Positions 8,920 through 19,033 of a stretch of 64,000 bases of DNA are shown one piece after another (the stretch's first letter is position 1; each line of letters opens with the position of its first letter). The notes under the pieces are model-generated. The model made no database searches. It was given only the letters and a program-made list of their open reading frames with translations, and was not told the origin of the DNA. This DNA comes from Blautia luti (GTDB lineage: Bacteria > Bacillota > Clostridia > Lachnospirales > Lachnospiraceae): contig NZ_AP028156.1 of NCBI RefSeq assembly GCF_033096465.1, forward strand, positions 252,001-316,000, read 5' to 3'. The translations under genes and the position numbers were made by a program.

Positions 8920-9951
8920 ATGAGCGAAGTAAAGATCATCGGATCAAACGTTCCTAATATGCCATGGCAGGACAGACCTGCTGACCAAAAAGATAAATCA
9001 GAAATCCCGGTATGGAGATACAGTGAAAATCCTATTATCGGACGTAATCCATCAGAAGGTGTTGCACGTATTTTTAACAGTGCAGTTATGCCATATGAAG
9101 GAGAATTCATTGGTGTGTTCCGTGGAGAACAGACAAACGGTATTCCATATATCTATCTTGGAAGAAGCAAGGATGCCATCCACTGGGATTTTGATAAAGA
9201 AAAAATTCCTTTCAAGGATGAAAACGGAAATGATTTTATGCCGAGATATGCATATGATCCAAGACTGGTAAAGGTAGAAGATACTTATTATATCATATGG
9301 TGTCAGGATTTCTATGGCGCAGCGATCGGTGTTGCAAAAACACAGGATTTCAAAACCTTTACAAGAATTGAAAATCCGTTCCTCCCATTTAACAGAAATG
9401 CAGTTCTTTTCCCGAGAAAGATCAATGATAAATTCATGATGCTTTCCCGCCCAAGTGACAGTGGACATACTCCATTTGGTGATATCTTTATCTCCGAAAG
9501 CCCGGATATGGAATACTGGGGTAAACACCGCCATGTAATGGGAAAAGGAAGCGAATGGTGGCAGAACGTAAAGATCGGTGGCGGTGCAGCTCCTATTGAA
9601 ACTTCTGAAGGATGGCTCCTTTTCTATCACGGTGTAACAGGAACCTGCAATGGATACGTATACAGCATTGGTGGAGCAATCCTTGATATTGACAATCCAT
9701 CTGTTGTGAAATACCGCTGCGATACGTTCCTCCTCACACCGGAAGAATGGTATGAAGAACGTGGATTTGTTCCAAATGTTACATTCCCATGCGCAACGAT
9801 CCATGATGCGGAAAGCGGAAAGATTGCTATCTATTATGGATGTGCAGATACTTATGTAGGTCTTGCATTTACAAAGGTTGATGAGATTGTTTCCTATATT
9901 AAAGAACACAGTGTTGTGACAGAAGAAGATACTGAGATCGGAAAGAGATAA
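8920..9951 (+). CDS. GH130_2 beta-1,4-mannooligosaccharide phosphorylase
   Basis: 343 residues forming a five-bladed propeller; cytosolic. The family signature YDPRL (about residues 113-117) carries the catalytic Asp, and basic residues for phosphate binding follow. Overall sequence looks like subfamily 2, which cleaves mannose from mannobiose and longer beta-1,4-mannooligosaccharides with inorganic phosphate and yields mannose 1-phosphate. This saves ATP compared with hydrolysis. AGGAGG precedes the ATG. It complements the GH130_1 domain encoded at 14827, which by family handles mannosyl-glucose. Confidence 0.88.
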   Translation: MSEVKIIGSNVPNMPWQDRPADQKDKSEIPVWRYSENPIIGRNPSEGVARIFNSAVMPYEGEFIGVFRGEQTNGIPYIYLGRSKDAIHWDFDKEKIPFKDENGNDFMPRYAYDPRLVKVEDTYYIIWCQDFYGAAIGVAKTQDFKTFTRIENPFLPFNRNAVLFPRKINDKFMMLSRPSDSGHTPFGDIFISESPDMEYWGKHRHVMGKGSEWWQNVKIGGGAAPIETSEGWLLFYHGVTGTCNGYVYSIGGAILDIDNPSVVKYRCDTFLLTPEEWYEERGFVPNVTFPCATIHDAESGKIAIYYGCADTYVGLAFTKVDEIVSYIKEHSVVTEEDTEIGKR

Positions 9952-9982
9952 TCAACCTACAATTATAGAACAGGATGAGACA

Positions 9983-10022
9983 GGGGCGTCGTGCCATGTG
10001 TGATGGCGTGAGCTCCTGTTTT
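9983..10022 (+). promoter_or_regulatory. Bulged hairpin between GH130 and CE2 genes
   Basis: ACAGGGGC and GCTCCTGT pair around an inner GCCAT/ATGGC stem, followed by TTTTGCC. It could be a weak terminator or an RNA processing/stability element that separates expression of the importer genes from that of the downstream enzymes. Confidence 0.4.
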
Positions 10023-10085
10023 GCCTTACCGGCTGGTCAGTAATATGGGAGATTATGAGATTATAGAAGACAGAGGGCAGGAAGA

Positions 10086-11135
10086 ATGACAATTTCAGCA
10101 GATCATAAGAAATTGATTTACAGTGGAAGAATTGACTGGAGTAATCCGCTGGAACCGATTTTTGTATTTCCGTGTACATTTGTAAAAATGAAATTTACAG
10201 GAAACGTTTTGAAAGTTCATGTGAAGAACCGCAATGCTTATTGGAACAATTATCTGGGAGTGCTTCTGGATGGGGAGCAAAGTTCTGTTCTTCTTCCGAA
10301 AGACGGAGAAGCACTGCTGGATATTCCGGTAAAGGGATCAGAGAAAACGGAACATGAAGTGATGATTTTCAAGAGACAGGATTCCTGCCATGAACTTACT
10401 TTCCTGGGATTTGAGCTTGGCGAGGGAGCAGAAATCATGGATTCAGATCCATTGCCGGAAAGAAGAATCGAAGTGTATGGAGATTCTGTATCAGCAGGAG
10501 AGGTATCTGAGGCTGTGGACTACACGGGAAAAGAAGACCCGGAACATAATGGCGAATATTCCAACAGCTGGTATTCCTATGCATGGATGACTGCGAGAAG
10601 ATTGAATGCGCAGATCCATGATATTGCTCAGGGGGGAATTGCTCTGAGGGATCATACAGGCTGGTTTTACGAGCCGGAAGCAATCGGAATGGAGACAGCC
10701 TGGAATAAAATACATTACAATCCACTGTTTGGGAATGCAACAGAGTGGGATTTCTCCAAATATACACCGCAGGTGGTAATTGTGGCAATCGGTCAGAATG
10801 ATAATCATCCGGATGACTACATGAAAGAAGACTACAACAGTGAGAGATCAAAGCAATGGAGAGAGCATTATAAGGCATTTATAGAAGGGCTGAAGAAACA
10901 GTATCCGGAAGCCAAAATTGTCTGCTGTACAACCCTGCTCTGCCATGATGAGTCCTGGGACAGATCGATCGGGGAAGTGGTGAAAGAGCTGGATCATCCG
11001 GACATTACCCAGTGTCTTTTCACACGAAATGGAAAGGGTACTCCCGGCCATCTGCGTATCCCGGAGGCAGAGGAAATGTCTCAGGAGCTGGCTGATTATA
11101 TAGAGAAACTGAATGTGAAGGGATGGGAGAAGTGA
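10086..11135 (+). CDS. CE2 carbohydrate acetyl esterase
   Basis: 349 residues, no signal peptide, so intracellular. An N-terminal jelly-roll domain (about 1-115) is followed by an SGNH hydrolase domain. The nucleophile Ser134 lies in YGDSVSAG and the catalytic His322 in GTPGHLR, both typical of carbohydrate esterase family 2. In the R. intestinalis mannan locus a CE2 enzyme removes acetyl groups from mannose units together with CE17; the same pairing occurs here. Its stop overlaps the CE17 start (ATGA), indicating coupling. Confidence 0.88.
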   Translation: MTISADHKKLIYSGRIDWSNPLEPIFVFPCTFVKMKFTGNVLKVHVKNRNAYWNNYLGVLLDGEQSSVLLPKDGEALLDIPVKGSEKTEHEVMIFKRQDSCHELTFLGFELGEGAEIMDSDPLPERRIEVYGDSVSAGEVSEAVDYTGKEDPEHNGEYSNSWYSYAWMTARRLNAQIHDIAQGGIALRDHTGWFYEPEAIGMETAWNKIHYNPLFGNATEWDFSKYTPQVVIVAIGQNDNHPDDYMKEDYNSERSKQWREHYKAFIEGLKKQYPEAKIVCCTTLLCHDESWDRSIGEVVKELDHPDITQCLFTRNGKGTPGHLRIPEAEEMSQELADYIEKLNVKGWEK

Positions 11136-12211
11136 TGGAAAAGATAAATCTTTCAAGACTGAAAAACTGTATGGCAAGAGCGCAGAGGGGCGAAGAACTG
11201 ACCATTGGTTTCCTGGGAGGTTCCATTACCCAGGGAAGCCTTGCCACTGAGCATGAGAATACATATGCCTACAGAGTGTTTACCTGGTGGAAGGAAACCT
11301 TTCCAAATGGGAAATTTCACTATGTAAATGGCGGGATCGGAGGAACAACTTCTCATTATGGAGTTTCCAGAGCTGTTACGGATGTGCTGATGTATCAGCC
11401 GGATTTCGTAGTGGTGGATTTCAGTGTGAATGACGAACCGGATAAATTTTTCCAGGAAACCTATGAAGGTGTCATACGTAAACTTCTTCAGTGGAAATCA
11501 GAACCTGCAGTGGTAATCCTGAACAATGTATTTTATGACACAGGAAAAACGGCTCAGGATTTTCACAATGCAGTGGGTAACTGGTATCAGGTTCCTCATG
11601 TCAGCATTAAAGATACCCTGTATCAGGAAATGCAGCAGGGAAAATATACAAGAGAAGAGCTGACACCGGACGGTCTTCATCCAAATGATAAAGGCCATAA
11701 ACTGGTGGCAGAGAAAATCATTGCATTCCTGGAAGAGGTTCGAAGTCATGTGGCAGAACCGGAAGATGATCTGACGCTCCCGGAACCAATGACTGAAAAT
11801 GCATATGAAAATGCCAGACGACTGACAATCCGGGAAATTTCTCCGGAGCTCGCAGGATTCCGGGCAGATACAGAAGAGAAAACAGGACATCTGGATCACT
11901 TCAAAAACGGATGGATTGGAAAGAAGCCGGGAGATAAGGTTACTTTTGAGACAGAAGGCTCCTGTATTGCGGTACAGTACAGAAAAACCATTCATAAGCC
12001 TGCACTGCGCGCAAAGCTTGTGCTGGACGGGGACAGAGCCAATGAGGTACTTCTTGATGCAAATTTCGATGAAGACTGGGGTGACTGCCTGTATCTGGAA
12101 CCAGTCCTTCACCATGGAGAAAACAAAACTCATAGGGTAGAAATTGAAATCCTGCCGGATAACAATAAAGATGCAACGCCATTTTACCTGATGTCTTTGA
12201 TCGTGGCGTGA
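11135..12211 (+). CDS. CE17 acetyl-mannooligosaccharide esterase
   Basis: 358 residues. SGNH hydrolase domain at about 1-215 with nucleophile Ser30 (GGSIT), Asn99 (SVND) and the Asp179/His182 pair (DGLHPN). A C-terminal beta-sandwich of about 130 residues (from residue 235) resembles the carbohydrate-binding module of CE17 enzymes. Family members remove 2-O-acetyl groups from mannooligosaccharides, complementing CE2. I chose ATG 11135, overlapping the CE2 stop with GGGAG at good spacing; an in-frame ATG at 11123 is possible. Confidence 0.85.
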   Translation: MEKINLSRLKNCMARAQRGEELTIGFLGGSITQGSLATEHENTYAYRVFTWWKETFPNGKFHYVNGGIGGTTSHYGVSRAVTDVLMYQPDFVVVDFSVNDEPDKFFQETYEGVIRKLLQWKSEPAVVILNNVFYDTGKTAQDFHNAVGNWYQVPHVSIKDTLYQEMQQGKYTREELTPDGLHPNDKGHKLVAEKIIAFLEEVRSHVAEPEDDLTLPEPMTENAYENARRLTIREISPELAGFRADTEEKTGHLDHFKNGWIGKKPGDKVTFETEGSCIAVQYRKTIHKPALRAKLVLDGDRANEVLLDANFDEDWGDCLYLEPVLHHGENKTHRVEIEILPDNNKDATPFYLMSLIVA

Positions 12212-12308
12212 AATATCAGCTATAGCATTAGTAATGCTTGACCAGTCCACTATCCAGTGAGGGAATGAACACTTATAATTACCAAATAACAGACGAGGAA
12301 AACCGATT

Positions 12309-12775
12309 ATGGGATTCAGAGAAGATTTTGCATGGGGAACTGCAACCAGTTCCTATCAGATAGAAGGTGCTGTAAAAGGCGAAGGAAAGGGAGAACATAT
12401 CTGGGATGTTTATACAAAAGAACCGGGACACGTGTTTGAAGATCATACAGGAGAAACTGCCTGTGATCATTATCACAGATATCCGGAAGATGTAAAAATG
12501 ATGTGATCTCGCTGGATGGAAAAGTCCACGATCCAAACAGAATTGATTTTCTGGCACGTTACCTTCATGAGCTGAAGAGAGCGGCTTCGGAGATTGATCT
12601 GCGAGGATATTTCCAGTGGTCATTGATGGATAATTTTGAATGGTCAGAAGGATATGCTCAGCGTTTCGGGCTTGTGTATGTGGATTTCAGAAATCAGCAG
12701 AGGATTCTGCATACTGGTATAGAGATGTGATCCGGGAGAATGGCAATAATCTGTAAATGGTTTCCGGAAATGCTC
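12309..12775 (+). pseudogene. Remnant of a GH1 beta-glucosidase/beta-mannosidase gene
   Basis: Residues 1-64 of a GH1 protein are intact (start with RBS, ATSSYQIEGA, then CDHYHRYPEDV). The frame then jumps at about 12503 directly to the GH1 C-terminus (GYFQWSLMDNFEWSEGYAQR, encoded up to about 12705). Some 300 central residues, including the catalytic glutamate of the TNEP motif and that of the ENG motif, are missing. A second small indel near 12705-12712 shifts the last residues (DSAYWYRDVIRENG) into another frame. It cannot encode an active enzyme. The R. intestinalis mannan locus keeps a GH1 gene, so this is a recent loss. Confidence 0.85.
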
Positions 12776-12813
12776 GGCAGTATCTCTGAACTTTCAGGCG
12801 GAAAGGTGATGCA

Positions 12814-13542
12814 ATGAAGAAAACAGCACTTGATGACGATGCTTATCTTTATCAGAAAAGAGAAGAAAAGACAGAAAAAGAAAAATGGTCAGAAATGAAT
12901 CGACATCAGAGAATGCAGTATTTTCTGGATTACTATCTGGTGAAGCTGCTGGTTTTTACAGGAATTATCCTGGCAGTTGTTCTGTTTGTATGGAATTTTA
13001 TAAGTAAGTCAAAAGAAGACACAGTACTCTATGTGGCTGTGGTTGATGAAGCCTTACAGACAGAAGGAACTGAGAAACTGAAAAAAGAGCTTACAGAATA
13101 TCTGGGCGCAGATGGAAAATATCGGAAAATAATAATCGATGACAGCTTTTATTTGGATGATGGAGGCCTTGAGAAGCTGGAAGTGTATCTTTATAATAAG
13201 CAGATTGATGTGGTCATAGCGGATGAAGCTGTGTACAAAGAATTGGCAGGTTATGGCTTTTTTCAGGATATCAGTACTGTTCCCGGTGTTTCTTCAAAAT
13301 ATGCAGATCTGTATGTGAAAGCAGCCGGATATAAAGATGAAGATACAGATAAAGACACAGATTCTTTTGAGGATCATTCAACCGCAAAAGGTGAGGAACT
13401 TCCTTATGGAGTGGACGTTTCCGCAAGCAGGATCAGTGATATTAAAACAAAGATCCAGACGCCTGTACTGTCAATAGCGCAGGGAACTGAGAATATGGAA
13501 AATGCAGTGAAATTGCTGGACTTTATTTACAAACAGAGATAG
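12814..13542 (+). CDS. Single-pass membrane protein of unknown function
   Basis: 242 residues. A charged cytosolic N-terminus (1-40, with Lys/Glu-rich stretch) is followed by one membrane helix at about 44-64 and an extracytoplasmic domain of about 175 residues. That domain contains an acidic segment near 185-200. I recognise no family; the part after the helix has a pattern (YVAVVDEAL, DVVIADEAVY) loosely like a periplasmic-binding lobe, which is only an impression. AAAGGTGATG precedes the start. It sits between enzymes of the mannan locus and is probably cotranscribed with them. Confidence 0.7.
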   Translation: MKKTALDDDAYLYQKREEKTEKEKWSEMNRHQRMQYFLDYYLVKLLVFTGIILAVVLFVWNFISKSKEDTVLYVAVVDEALQTEGTEKLKKELTEYLGADGKYRKIIIDDSFYLDDGGLEKLEVYLYNKQIDVVIADEAVYKELAGYGFFQDISTVPGVSSKYADLYVKAAGYKDEDTDKDTDSFEDHSTAKGEELPYGVDVSASRISDIKTKIQTPVLSIAQGTENMENAVKLLDFIYKQR

Positions 13543-13588
13543 AATAAAGATAAAAAGCATCCGTAAAAATAATTTAACCAAATCAGGG

Positions 13589-13637
13589 AAGTCCCCTGCT
13601 GAGGTTGCAAAAAGCAATAAGCAGTGGGTGGGGACTT
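13589..13637 (+). promoter_or_regulatory. Hairpin just upstream of the epimerase ribosome site
   Basis: AAGTCCCC (13589-13596) and GGGGACTT (13630-13637) pair, with inner TGCT/AGCA pairing. It ends about ten bases before the AGGAGG of the epimerase gene. There is no T-run directly after it, so an mRNA-processing or translation role is more likely than termination. Confidence 0.4.
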
Positions 13638-13658
13638 GTTTGTATCAGGAGGAAGAAA

Positions 13659-14837
13659 ATGGGTACATTTGCAAAGGAAATTGAGGAAGAATTAAAGCAG
13701 AAGCTAATCCCTTTCTGGGAGAATCTGAGGGATGAAGAGAATGGTGGATATTATGGCTATATGGGTTATGACCTTAAGGTACAGAAGGATTATGAAAAGG
13801 GATGTATCTTAAACAGCAGAATCCTGTGGTTCTTTGCCAATGCCTATATGACACTTGGAGAGGAGAAGCTGAAAGAGGATGCAGATCATGCGTATACATT
13901 TCTGAAAGAGAAATGTCTGGACAGAGAATATGGTGGCATGTTCTGGTCAGTCGCTTATGACGGAAAACCGGCAGATACAACTAAGCATACATATAATCAG
14001 GCTTTTGCAATCTATGCTCTTTCTTCCTATTATGATGCCACCGGTAATGAAGAAGCCCTGGAGATCGCCAGAGGACTTCAGAAGGTAATCGAGGAGAAAT
14101 GTACGGATGAGTACGGATATCTGGAAGCGTTCAACCGTAAATTTGAACCGGAAGAAAATGACAAACTTTCTGAGAACGGAGTCATTGCAGAGAAGACCAT
14201 GAATACACTTCTTCATGTATTCGAAGCATATACCGAATTCTATCGTGTGACAAAGGACGAAAAGACCGGTGACAGGCTGCGTTTTATGATGGATATTTTC
14301 GCAGACAAGGTTTATAATAAGGAACTTGGAAGACAGGAAGTTTTCTTTGACAAGACATGGAACAGTCTGATTGATCTGTATTCTTACGGTCATGATATTG
14401 AGACTTCCTGGCTGATGGACAGAGGCCTTGAAGTGCTGGGTGATGAGAAATACACAGCGAAGATCGCACCGATCACAGCCGAGATCGTAGAGAACATTTA
14501 TCAGAGGGCCTATAATGATCATTCCCTGATGAACGAATGTGAAAAGGGTGTGAATGATACAAAGAGAGTCTGGTGGGTACAGGCTGAGACAGTGGTAGGT
14601 TTCCTGAACGGATACCAGAGAAATCCGGAGAAGAAAGAATACCTGCAGGCTGCCGAAGATGTATGGAACTATATCAAAACATATCTGGTGGATCCAAGAG
14701 AAGGCTCTGAGTGGTTCTGGTATGTAAATGCAGACCACACACCAGCAGAGGAACCGATCGTAGAACCGTGGAAATGCCCATATCACAATGGACGTATGTG
14801 TATGGAAGTTATAAGGAGGATGAAAGATGCTGAATAA
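13659..14837 (+). CDS. Cellobiose 2-epimerase (AGE family)
   Basis: 392 residues of the (alpha/alpha)6-barrel N-acylglucosamine/cellobiose 2-epimerase family, with the conserved pattern [16 protein letters not shown] near residues 109-124 and the C-terminal HNGRM. In mannan loci this enzyme converts beta-1,4-mannobiose to mannosyl-glucose, the substrate of GH130_1. That fits the following gene, whose first domain is GH130_1. I chose ATG 13659 with AGGAGG eight bases upstream; the frame is open to 13605. It overlaps the next gene by 11 bases. Confidence 0.88.
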   Translation: MGTFAKEIEEELKQKLIPFWENLRDEENGGYYGYMGYDLKVQKDYEKGCILNSRILWFFANAYMTLGEEKLKEDADHAYTFLKEKCLDREYGGMFWSVAYDGKPADTTKHTYNQAFAIYALSSYYDATGNEEALEIARGLQKVIEEKCTDEYGYLEAFNRKFEPEENDKLSENGVIAEKTMNTLLHVFEAYTEFYRVTKDEKTGDRLRFMMDIFADKVYNKELGRQEVFFDKTWNSLIDLYSYGHDIETSWLMDRGLEVLGDEKYTAKIAPITAEIVENIYQRAYNDHSLMNECEKGVNDTKRVWWVQAETVVGFLNGYQRNPEKKEYLQAAEDVWNYIKTYLVDPREGSEWFWYVNADHTPAEEPIVEPWKCPYHNGRMCMEVIRRMKDAE

Positions 14838-17679
14838 ACAGTATTACGTTGAAAAAGCGAAAGTAGAGAAACTGATCGCAAGAAAAAATCAGAAGACAGA
14901 TTTTTACAATGGAATTTATGACCGCTATGAGTATCCGGTACTGACAAGAGAATTTGCGCCGGTTGAGTGGAGATATGACCTGAATCCGAAGACAAACCCC
15001 AATTTCCAGGAACGCCTTGGAATCAACGCAGTGATGAACTCCGGTGCTATTGAACTGAATGGAAAATATTATCTGGTTGTCCGTGTAGAAGGAAATGACC
15101 GTAAATCTTTCTTTGCAGTAGCAGAGAGCGACACAGGAATCGACGGATTCCATTTCTGGGATTACCCGGTACAGCTTCCGGATACCTGCCCGGAGGAAAC
15201 AAACGTATATGATATGCGTCTGACCAAACACGAAGATGGATGGATCTATGGTGTATTCTGCTCTGAGAGCAAGGATAAAACAAATCCTGATCTGTCTGCA
15301 GCAGTTGCAGAAGCAGGTATCGTAAGAACAAAAGACCTCAAGACATGGGAGCGTCTTGATAACCTGAAAACACTTCATTCCCCACAGCAGAGAAATGTAG
15401 TGCTTCATCCGGAATTCGTAGACGGCAAATATGCATTCTACACACGCCCGATGGATGGTTTCATTGAAACAGGAAGCGGCGGCGGAATCGGATTTGGTCT
15501 CTGCGACGATATCGAACATGCAGTAATTGATGAGGAAAAAATCATCAGCAGAAGAATTTACCATACATTGACAGAGTCAAAGAACGGTGCAGGTGCAGTG
15601 CCGATCAGAGGTAAGAAATGCTGGATCAATATTGCTCACGGTGTAAGAAATACAGCAGCAGGACTTCGTTATGTTCTCTATGTATTTGGAACTGACTTAA
15701 ATGATCCGTCCAAAGTGATCGCTGAGCCATCCGGTGTATTCCTTGTTCCGCTTGGAAAAGAAAGAGTCGGAGATGTTTCCAACGTAGTATTCACAAACGG
15801 TGCCATCGCAAAAGATAACGGAGATGTTTACATCTATTACGCATCCTGCGATACAAGAATGCATGTGGCAACTACAACTATTGATAAACTGGAAGACTAT
15901 CTGTTCCACACACCAAGAGATCCACATCGTTCTCCGGACTGCGTAAAACAGCGCTGTGAACTGATCATGAACAATACTTATCAGCGCTGGTGCGAGGATG
16001 AGTACTTTGACGCAGACACAAGAGCTGAGTTAAAAGCAATCGCAGATGATCCTCAGGAGATCAAAGAGAGATTTTACAAAGATCTGGAATTCGGTACAGG
16101 CGGACTGAGAGGAATCCTCGGTGCCGGTACCAACCGTATGAACATTTATACAGTAAGAAAAGCAACTCAGGGACTTGCAAACTTTATCATTAAAGAGAAC
16201 GCACAGGCAAAGGGTGTTGCCATTGCATTTGACTCCAGACATATGTCACCGGAATTTGCAAAAGAGACAGCTCTCTGCATGGCAGCAAACGGAATCAAGG
16301 CTTACATTTTCCCATCCCTGCGTCCGACTCCAATGCTTTCTTTCGCACTTCGTGAGTTAGGCTGCACAGCTGGTGTGGTAGTAACTGCAAGCCACAATCC
16401 GCCACAGTACAACGGATACAAAGTTTACTGGGAGGACGGCGCACAGATCACAGCTCCTAAGGACAAACAGATCATCACAGAAGTTCAGGCGATCACAGAT
16501 TTCGCTCAGGTGAAGACGATGTCCGAGGAAGATGCAAAGGCAGCAGGTCTTTACGAAGTGATCGGTGAAGAGATCGATGATAAATATATGGAAGCTCTTA
16601 AGAAACTGGTTCTCCGCCCGGAAGCCATCAAAGAGCAGGCAGACAAGCTGAAGATCGTTTATACACCTCTTCACGGAACAGGAAACATTCCGGTAAGACG
16701 TGTACTGAAAGAACTTGGATTTAACAATGTTTATGTAGTAAAAGAGCAGGAACTTCCTGACGGAGATTTCCCGACAGTAAGCTATCCGAACCCGGAAGAT
16801 AAGAACGCATTTACACTGGCCCTGAAACTTGCAGCAGAAGTGGACGCAGATATCGTTCTGGCTACTGACCCGGATGCAGACAGACTTGGAATCTATGCAA
16901 AGAATGAGAAGACCGGTGAGTACGAAAGCTTCACAGGAAATATGTCCGGAATGCTGATCCTGGAATACCTTCTTTCCCAGAGAAAAGAACTTGGCATGCT
17001 TCCGGAAAACGGTGCAGTTGTAACAACTATCGTTTCCGGAAAAATGGCAAGAGCCATTGCAAAAGAATATAATGTAGAGCTGATCGAAACTCTGACAGGA
17101 TTCAAATATATCGGAGAGCAGATCAAATTCTTTGAGCAGAATCATGACCATGAATTCCTCTTCGGATATGAAGAAAGCTATGGCTGCCTGGAAGGTACCC
17201 ATGCAAGAGATAAAGATGCAGTTGTAGCTGTTATGGCTCTCTGTGAGGCAGCAGCTTATTACAAATCAAAAGGAATCACACTCTGCGAGCAGATGCAGAA
17301 TCTGTACCAGAAATATGGCTTCTACAAAGAAAGCCTCTTCTTCCAGACATTCCAGGGAATGGAAGGAAAAGCAAAGATCGACGGTCTGATGGATGCACTG
17401 AGAAACGAGCCTCCGAAACAGGTTGGTCCATTTAAAGTAACTGCACTGGAAGATTATAAGAAGAGCATTCGCACAGATATCGCAACAGGCGAAACTTCTG
17501 CACTGACATTACCGGAATCTAATGTACTGTACTTTGAATTGGAAGACGGCGCATGGTTCTGCGTAAGACCATCCGGAACAGAGCCGAAGATCAAATACTA
17601 TGCAGGTGTGAAGGGCGCAGATGCACAGGATGCAACAGACAAACTGGAAGCATTATCCAAAGCTGTTGTAGAACTGTAG
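14827..17679 (+). CDS. Fusion of GH130_1 mannosylglucose phosphorylase and phosphohexomutase
   Basis: 950 residues in one uninterrupted frame. Residues 1 to about 380 are a complete GH130_1 propeller (4-O-beta-D-mannosyl-D-glucose phosphorylase type; YDMRLT near 130, GSGGGIGFG near 220). Residues 381-950 are a complete alpha-D-phosphohexomutase: serine loop TASHNP with Ser522, metal loop DPDADRLG (Asp681/683/685), sugar loop GYEESYG, phosphate loop RPSGTEP. The mutase begins at Met381 with no linker and no ribosome site before it. Predicted chain: mannosyl-glucose plus phosphate to mannose 1-phosphate, then mannose 6-phosphate. AAGGAGG precedes the start, inside the epimerase gene. Confidence 0.92.
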   Translation: MLNKQYYVEKAKVEKLIARKNQKTDFYNGIYDRYEYPVLTREFAPVEWRYDLNPKTNPNFQERLGINAVMNSGAIELNGKYYLVVRVEGNDRKSFFAVAESDTGIDGFHFWDYPVQLPDTCPEETNVYDMRLTKHEDGWIYGVFCSESKDKTNPDLSAAVAEAGIVRTKDLKTWERLDNLKTLHSPQQRNVVLHPEFVDGKYAFYTRPMDGFIETGSGGGIGFGLCDDIEHAVIDEEKIISRRIYHTLTESKNGAGAVPIRGKKCWINIAHGVRNTAAGLRYVLYVFGTDLNDPSKVIAEPSGVFLVPLGKERVGDVSNVVFTNGAIAKDNGDVYIYYASCDTRMHVATTTIDKLEDYLFHTPRDPHRSPDCVKQRCELIMNNTYQRWCEDEYFDADTRAELKAIADDPQEIKERFYKDLEFGTGGLRGILGAGTNRMNIYTVRKATQGLANFIIKENAQAKGVAIAFDSRHMSPEFAKETALCMAANGIKAYIFPSLRPTPMLSFALRELGCTAGVVVTASHNPPQYNGYKVYWEDGAQITAPKDKQIITEVQAITDFAQVKTMSEEDAKAAGLYEVIGEEIDDKYMEALKKLVLRPEAIKEQADKLKIVYTPLHGTGNIPVRRVLKELGFNNVYVVKEQELPDGDFPTVSYPNPEDKNAFTLALKLAAEVDADIVLATDPDADRLGIYAKNEKTGEYESFTGNMSGMLILEYLLSQRKELGMLPENGAVVTTIVSGKMARAIAKEYNVELIETLTGFKYIGEQIKFFEQNHDHEFLFGYEESYGCLEGTHARDKDAVVAVMALCEAAAYYKSKGITLCEQMQNLYQKYGFYKESLFFQTFQGMEGKAKIDGLMDALRNEPPKQVGPFKVTALEDYKKSIRTDIATGETSALTLPESNVLYFELEDGAWFCVRPSGTEPKIKYYAGVKGADAQDATDKLEALSKAVVEL

Positions 17680-17763
17680 GATTTGACGGAAACCGTTATA
17701 CATAGTATGATGGGAGCTGGTTGCAAATGTGTTTCGGCACAATTGAAAAGTAAAAGCAAAAAT

Positions 17764-17805
17764 ATATAGCAAGGGCACGGCTGGAGCATTTTCCGGTCGT
17801 GCCTG
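17764..17805 (+). promoter_or_regulatory. Hairpin between the fusion gene and manA
   Basis: GGCACGGC and GGTCGTGCC pair around a TGGAGCATTTTCC loop region, without a following T-run. It lies in the 150-base gap before manA and may be a processing or attenuation element. Confidence 0.35.
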
Positions 17806-17831
17806 AAAGAGTAAATGGAGGAATTTTACAA

Positions 17832-18773
17832 ATGGCAATTTTAAAATTAAAACCAAGTTGCAAAGACTATCTCTGGGGCGGCACAAGATTAAGAACAGAA
17901 TTTGGGATTGAGTACGATAAAGATCCTCTGGCTGAATCATGGGAACTTTCCTGCCATCCAGACGGACCAAGCTATATCGTAAACGGAGAATATGCAGGTA
18001 AAACTCTCCAGGAATATATTGATGCCAAGGGCAAAGAGATCCTGGGTACAGACTGCCAGTCCTTCGAGCAGTTCCCGGTTCTGATCAAATTTATCGATGC
18101 AAAGAAGGATCTGTCCATTCAGGTACATCCGGATAATACTTATGCCCTGAAGAATGAAGGCCAGTATGGTAAAACAGAGATGTGGTATGTAATGGATGCA
18201 GAAGAGGGAGCAAGTCTGCTCTACGGCTTTAACAGAGAAGTTTCTGAGGAAGAATTCGAAGAGCGTATCCACAACCATACTCTTCTGGAAGTCCTGAATA
18301 AAGTGATGATCCATAAAGGTGATGTTCTTTTCATCGATCCGGGTACTATCCATGCCATCGGTGCAGGAAGCCTGATCGCTGAAATCCAGCAGAACTCCAA
18401 TGTTACATACCGTGTTTACGACTATGGTCGTAAAGGTCAGGATGGAAAAGAGAGAGAGCTTCATGTAGACAAAGCCCTTCAGGTAACCAAACGTGAACCG
18501 GCAGCTACAGACAGAGACTTCGGACCACACGTTGCATCCTGTGAATATTTCACAGTAGATAAAGTGATTCTGGACGGTCTGAGAAGAAAGAAACTTACAG
18601 GGGAAGCAGATGAGACTTCTTTCGTAAGTGTACTGGTAATGAGCGGAGCAGGTAAGGTTACTGCAGGCGGCGAAACATTAGAAGTTAAGAAAGGTGACAG
18701 CATCTTTATCACAGCCGGTTCCGGCGAATATGAGCTGGAAGGCGATATGGAGGCACTGCTTACCACTGTATAA
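17832..18773 (+). CDS. manA: Class I mannose-6-phosphate isomerase
   Basis: 313 residues, short type of Firmicutes. Zinc ligands Gln97 and His99 (QVHPD), Glu116 (KTEMW) and His174 (GTIHAIG) are all present, in a double cupin fold. It converts mannose 6-phosphate to fructose 6-phosphate, the last step of the pathway encoded upstream. GGAGG precedes ATG 17832; the frame extends up to 17799 without conservation. A strong terminator follows, ending the mannan locus. Confidence 0.93.
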   Translation: MAILKLKPSCKDYLWGGTRLRTEFGIEYDKDPLAESWELSCHPDGPSYIVNGEYAGKTLQEYIDAKGKEILGTDCQSFEQFPVLIKFIDAKKDLSIQVHPDNTYALKNEGQYGKTEMWYVMDAEEGASLLYGFNREVSEEEFEERIHNHTLLEVLNKVMIHKGDVLFIDPGTIHAIGAGSLIAEIQQNSNVTYRVYDYGRKGQDGKERELHVDKALQVTKREPAATDRDFGPHVASCEYFTVDKVILDGLRRKKLTGEADETSFVSVLVMSGAGKVTAGGETLEVKKGDSIFITAGSGEYELEGDMEALLTTV

Positions 18774-18800
18774 ATAAGCGTACTTCTTAAAAAATTATTG

Positions 18801-18855
18801 AAGAAAAAGTTTTTACAGAAAGCCTGTGAAGCCTGTAAAAACTTTTTCTTTTTTT
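18801..18855 (+). terminator. Rho-independent terminator ending the mannan locus
   Basis: A perfect 18-bp stem (18801-18818 with 18833-18850) runs into a T-tract. It is among the strongest terminators in the window. Confidence 0.9.
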
Positions 18856-19033
18856 GCTTATCAGACAGGTGACGCAGACCGGATTATTTTGTATTTTTAA
18901 AAAAACATATAAATATATGAAGGAAAACAGCAGGATTTCCGCAGAAACAGCCTTGCAATTTGTGATGAATACGTTATAATAAAAAAACGTAACGAACCTG
19001 GATTGGTTAGACCAATATAAAGGAGTTGAATAT

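Noticed and set aside
9052..9909. 285-codon open frame on the minus strand opposite the GH130_2 gene
   Set aside because: Cys/Ile/Phe-rich antisense translation without recognisable domain.
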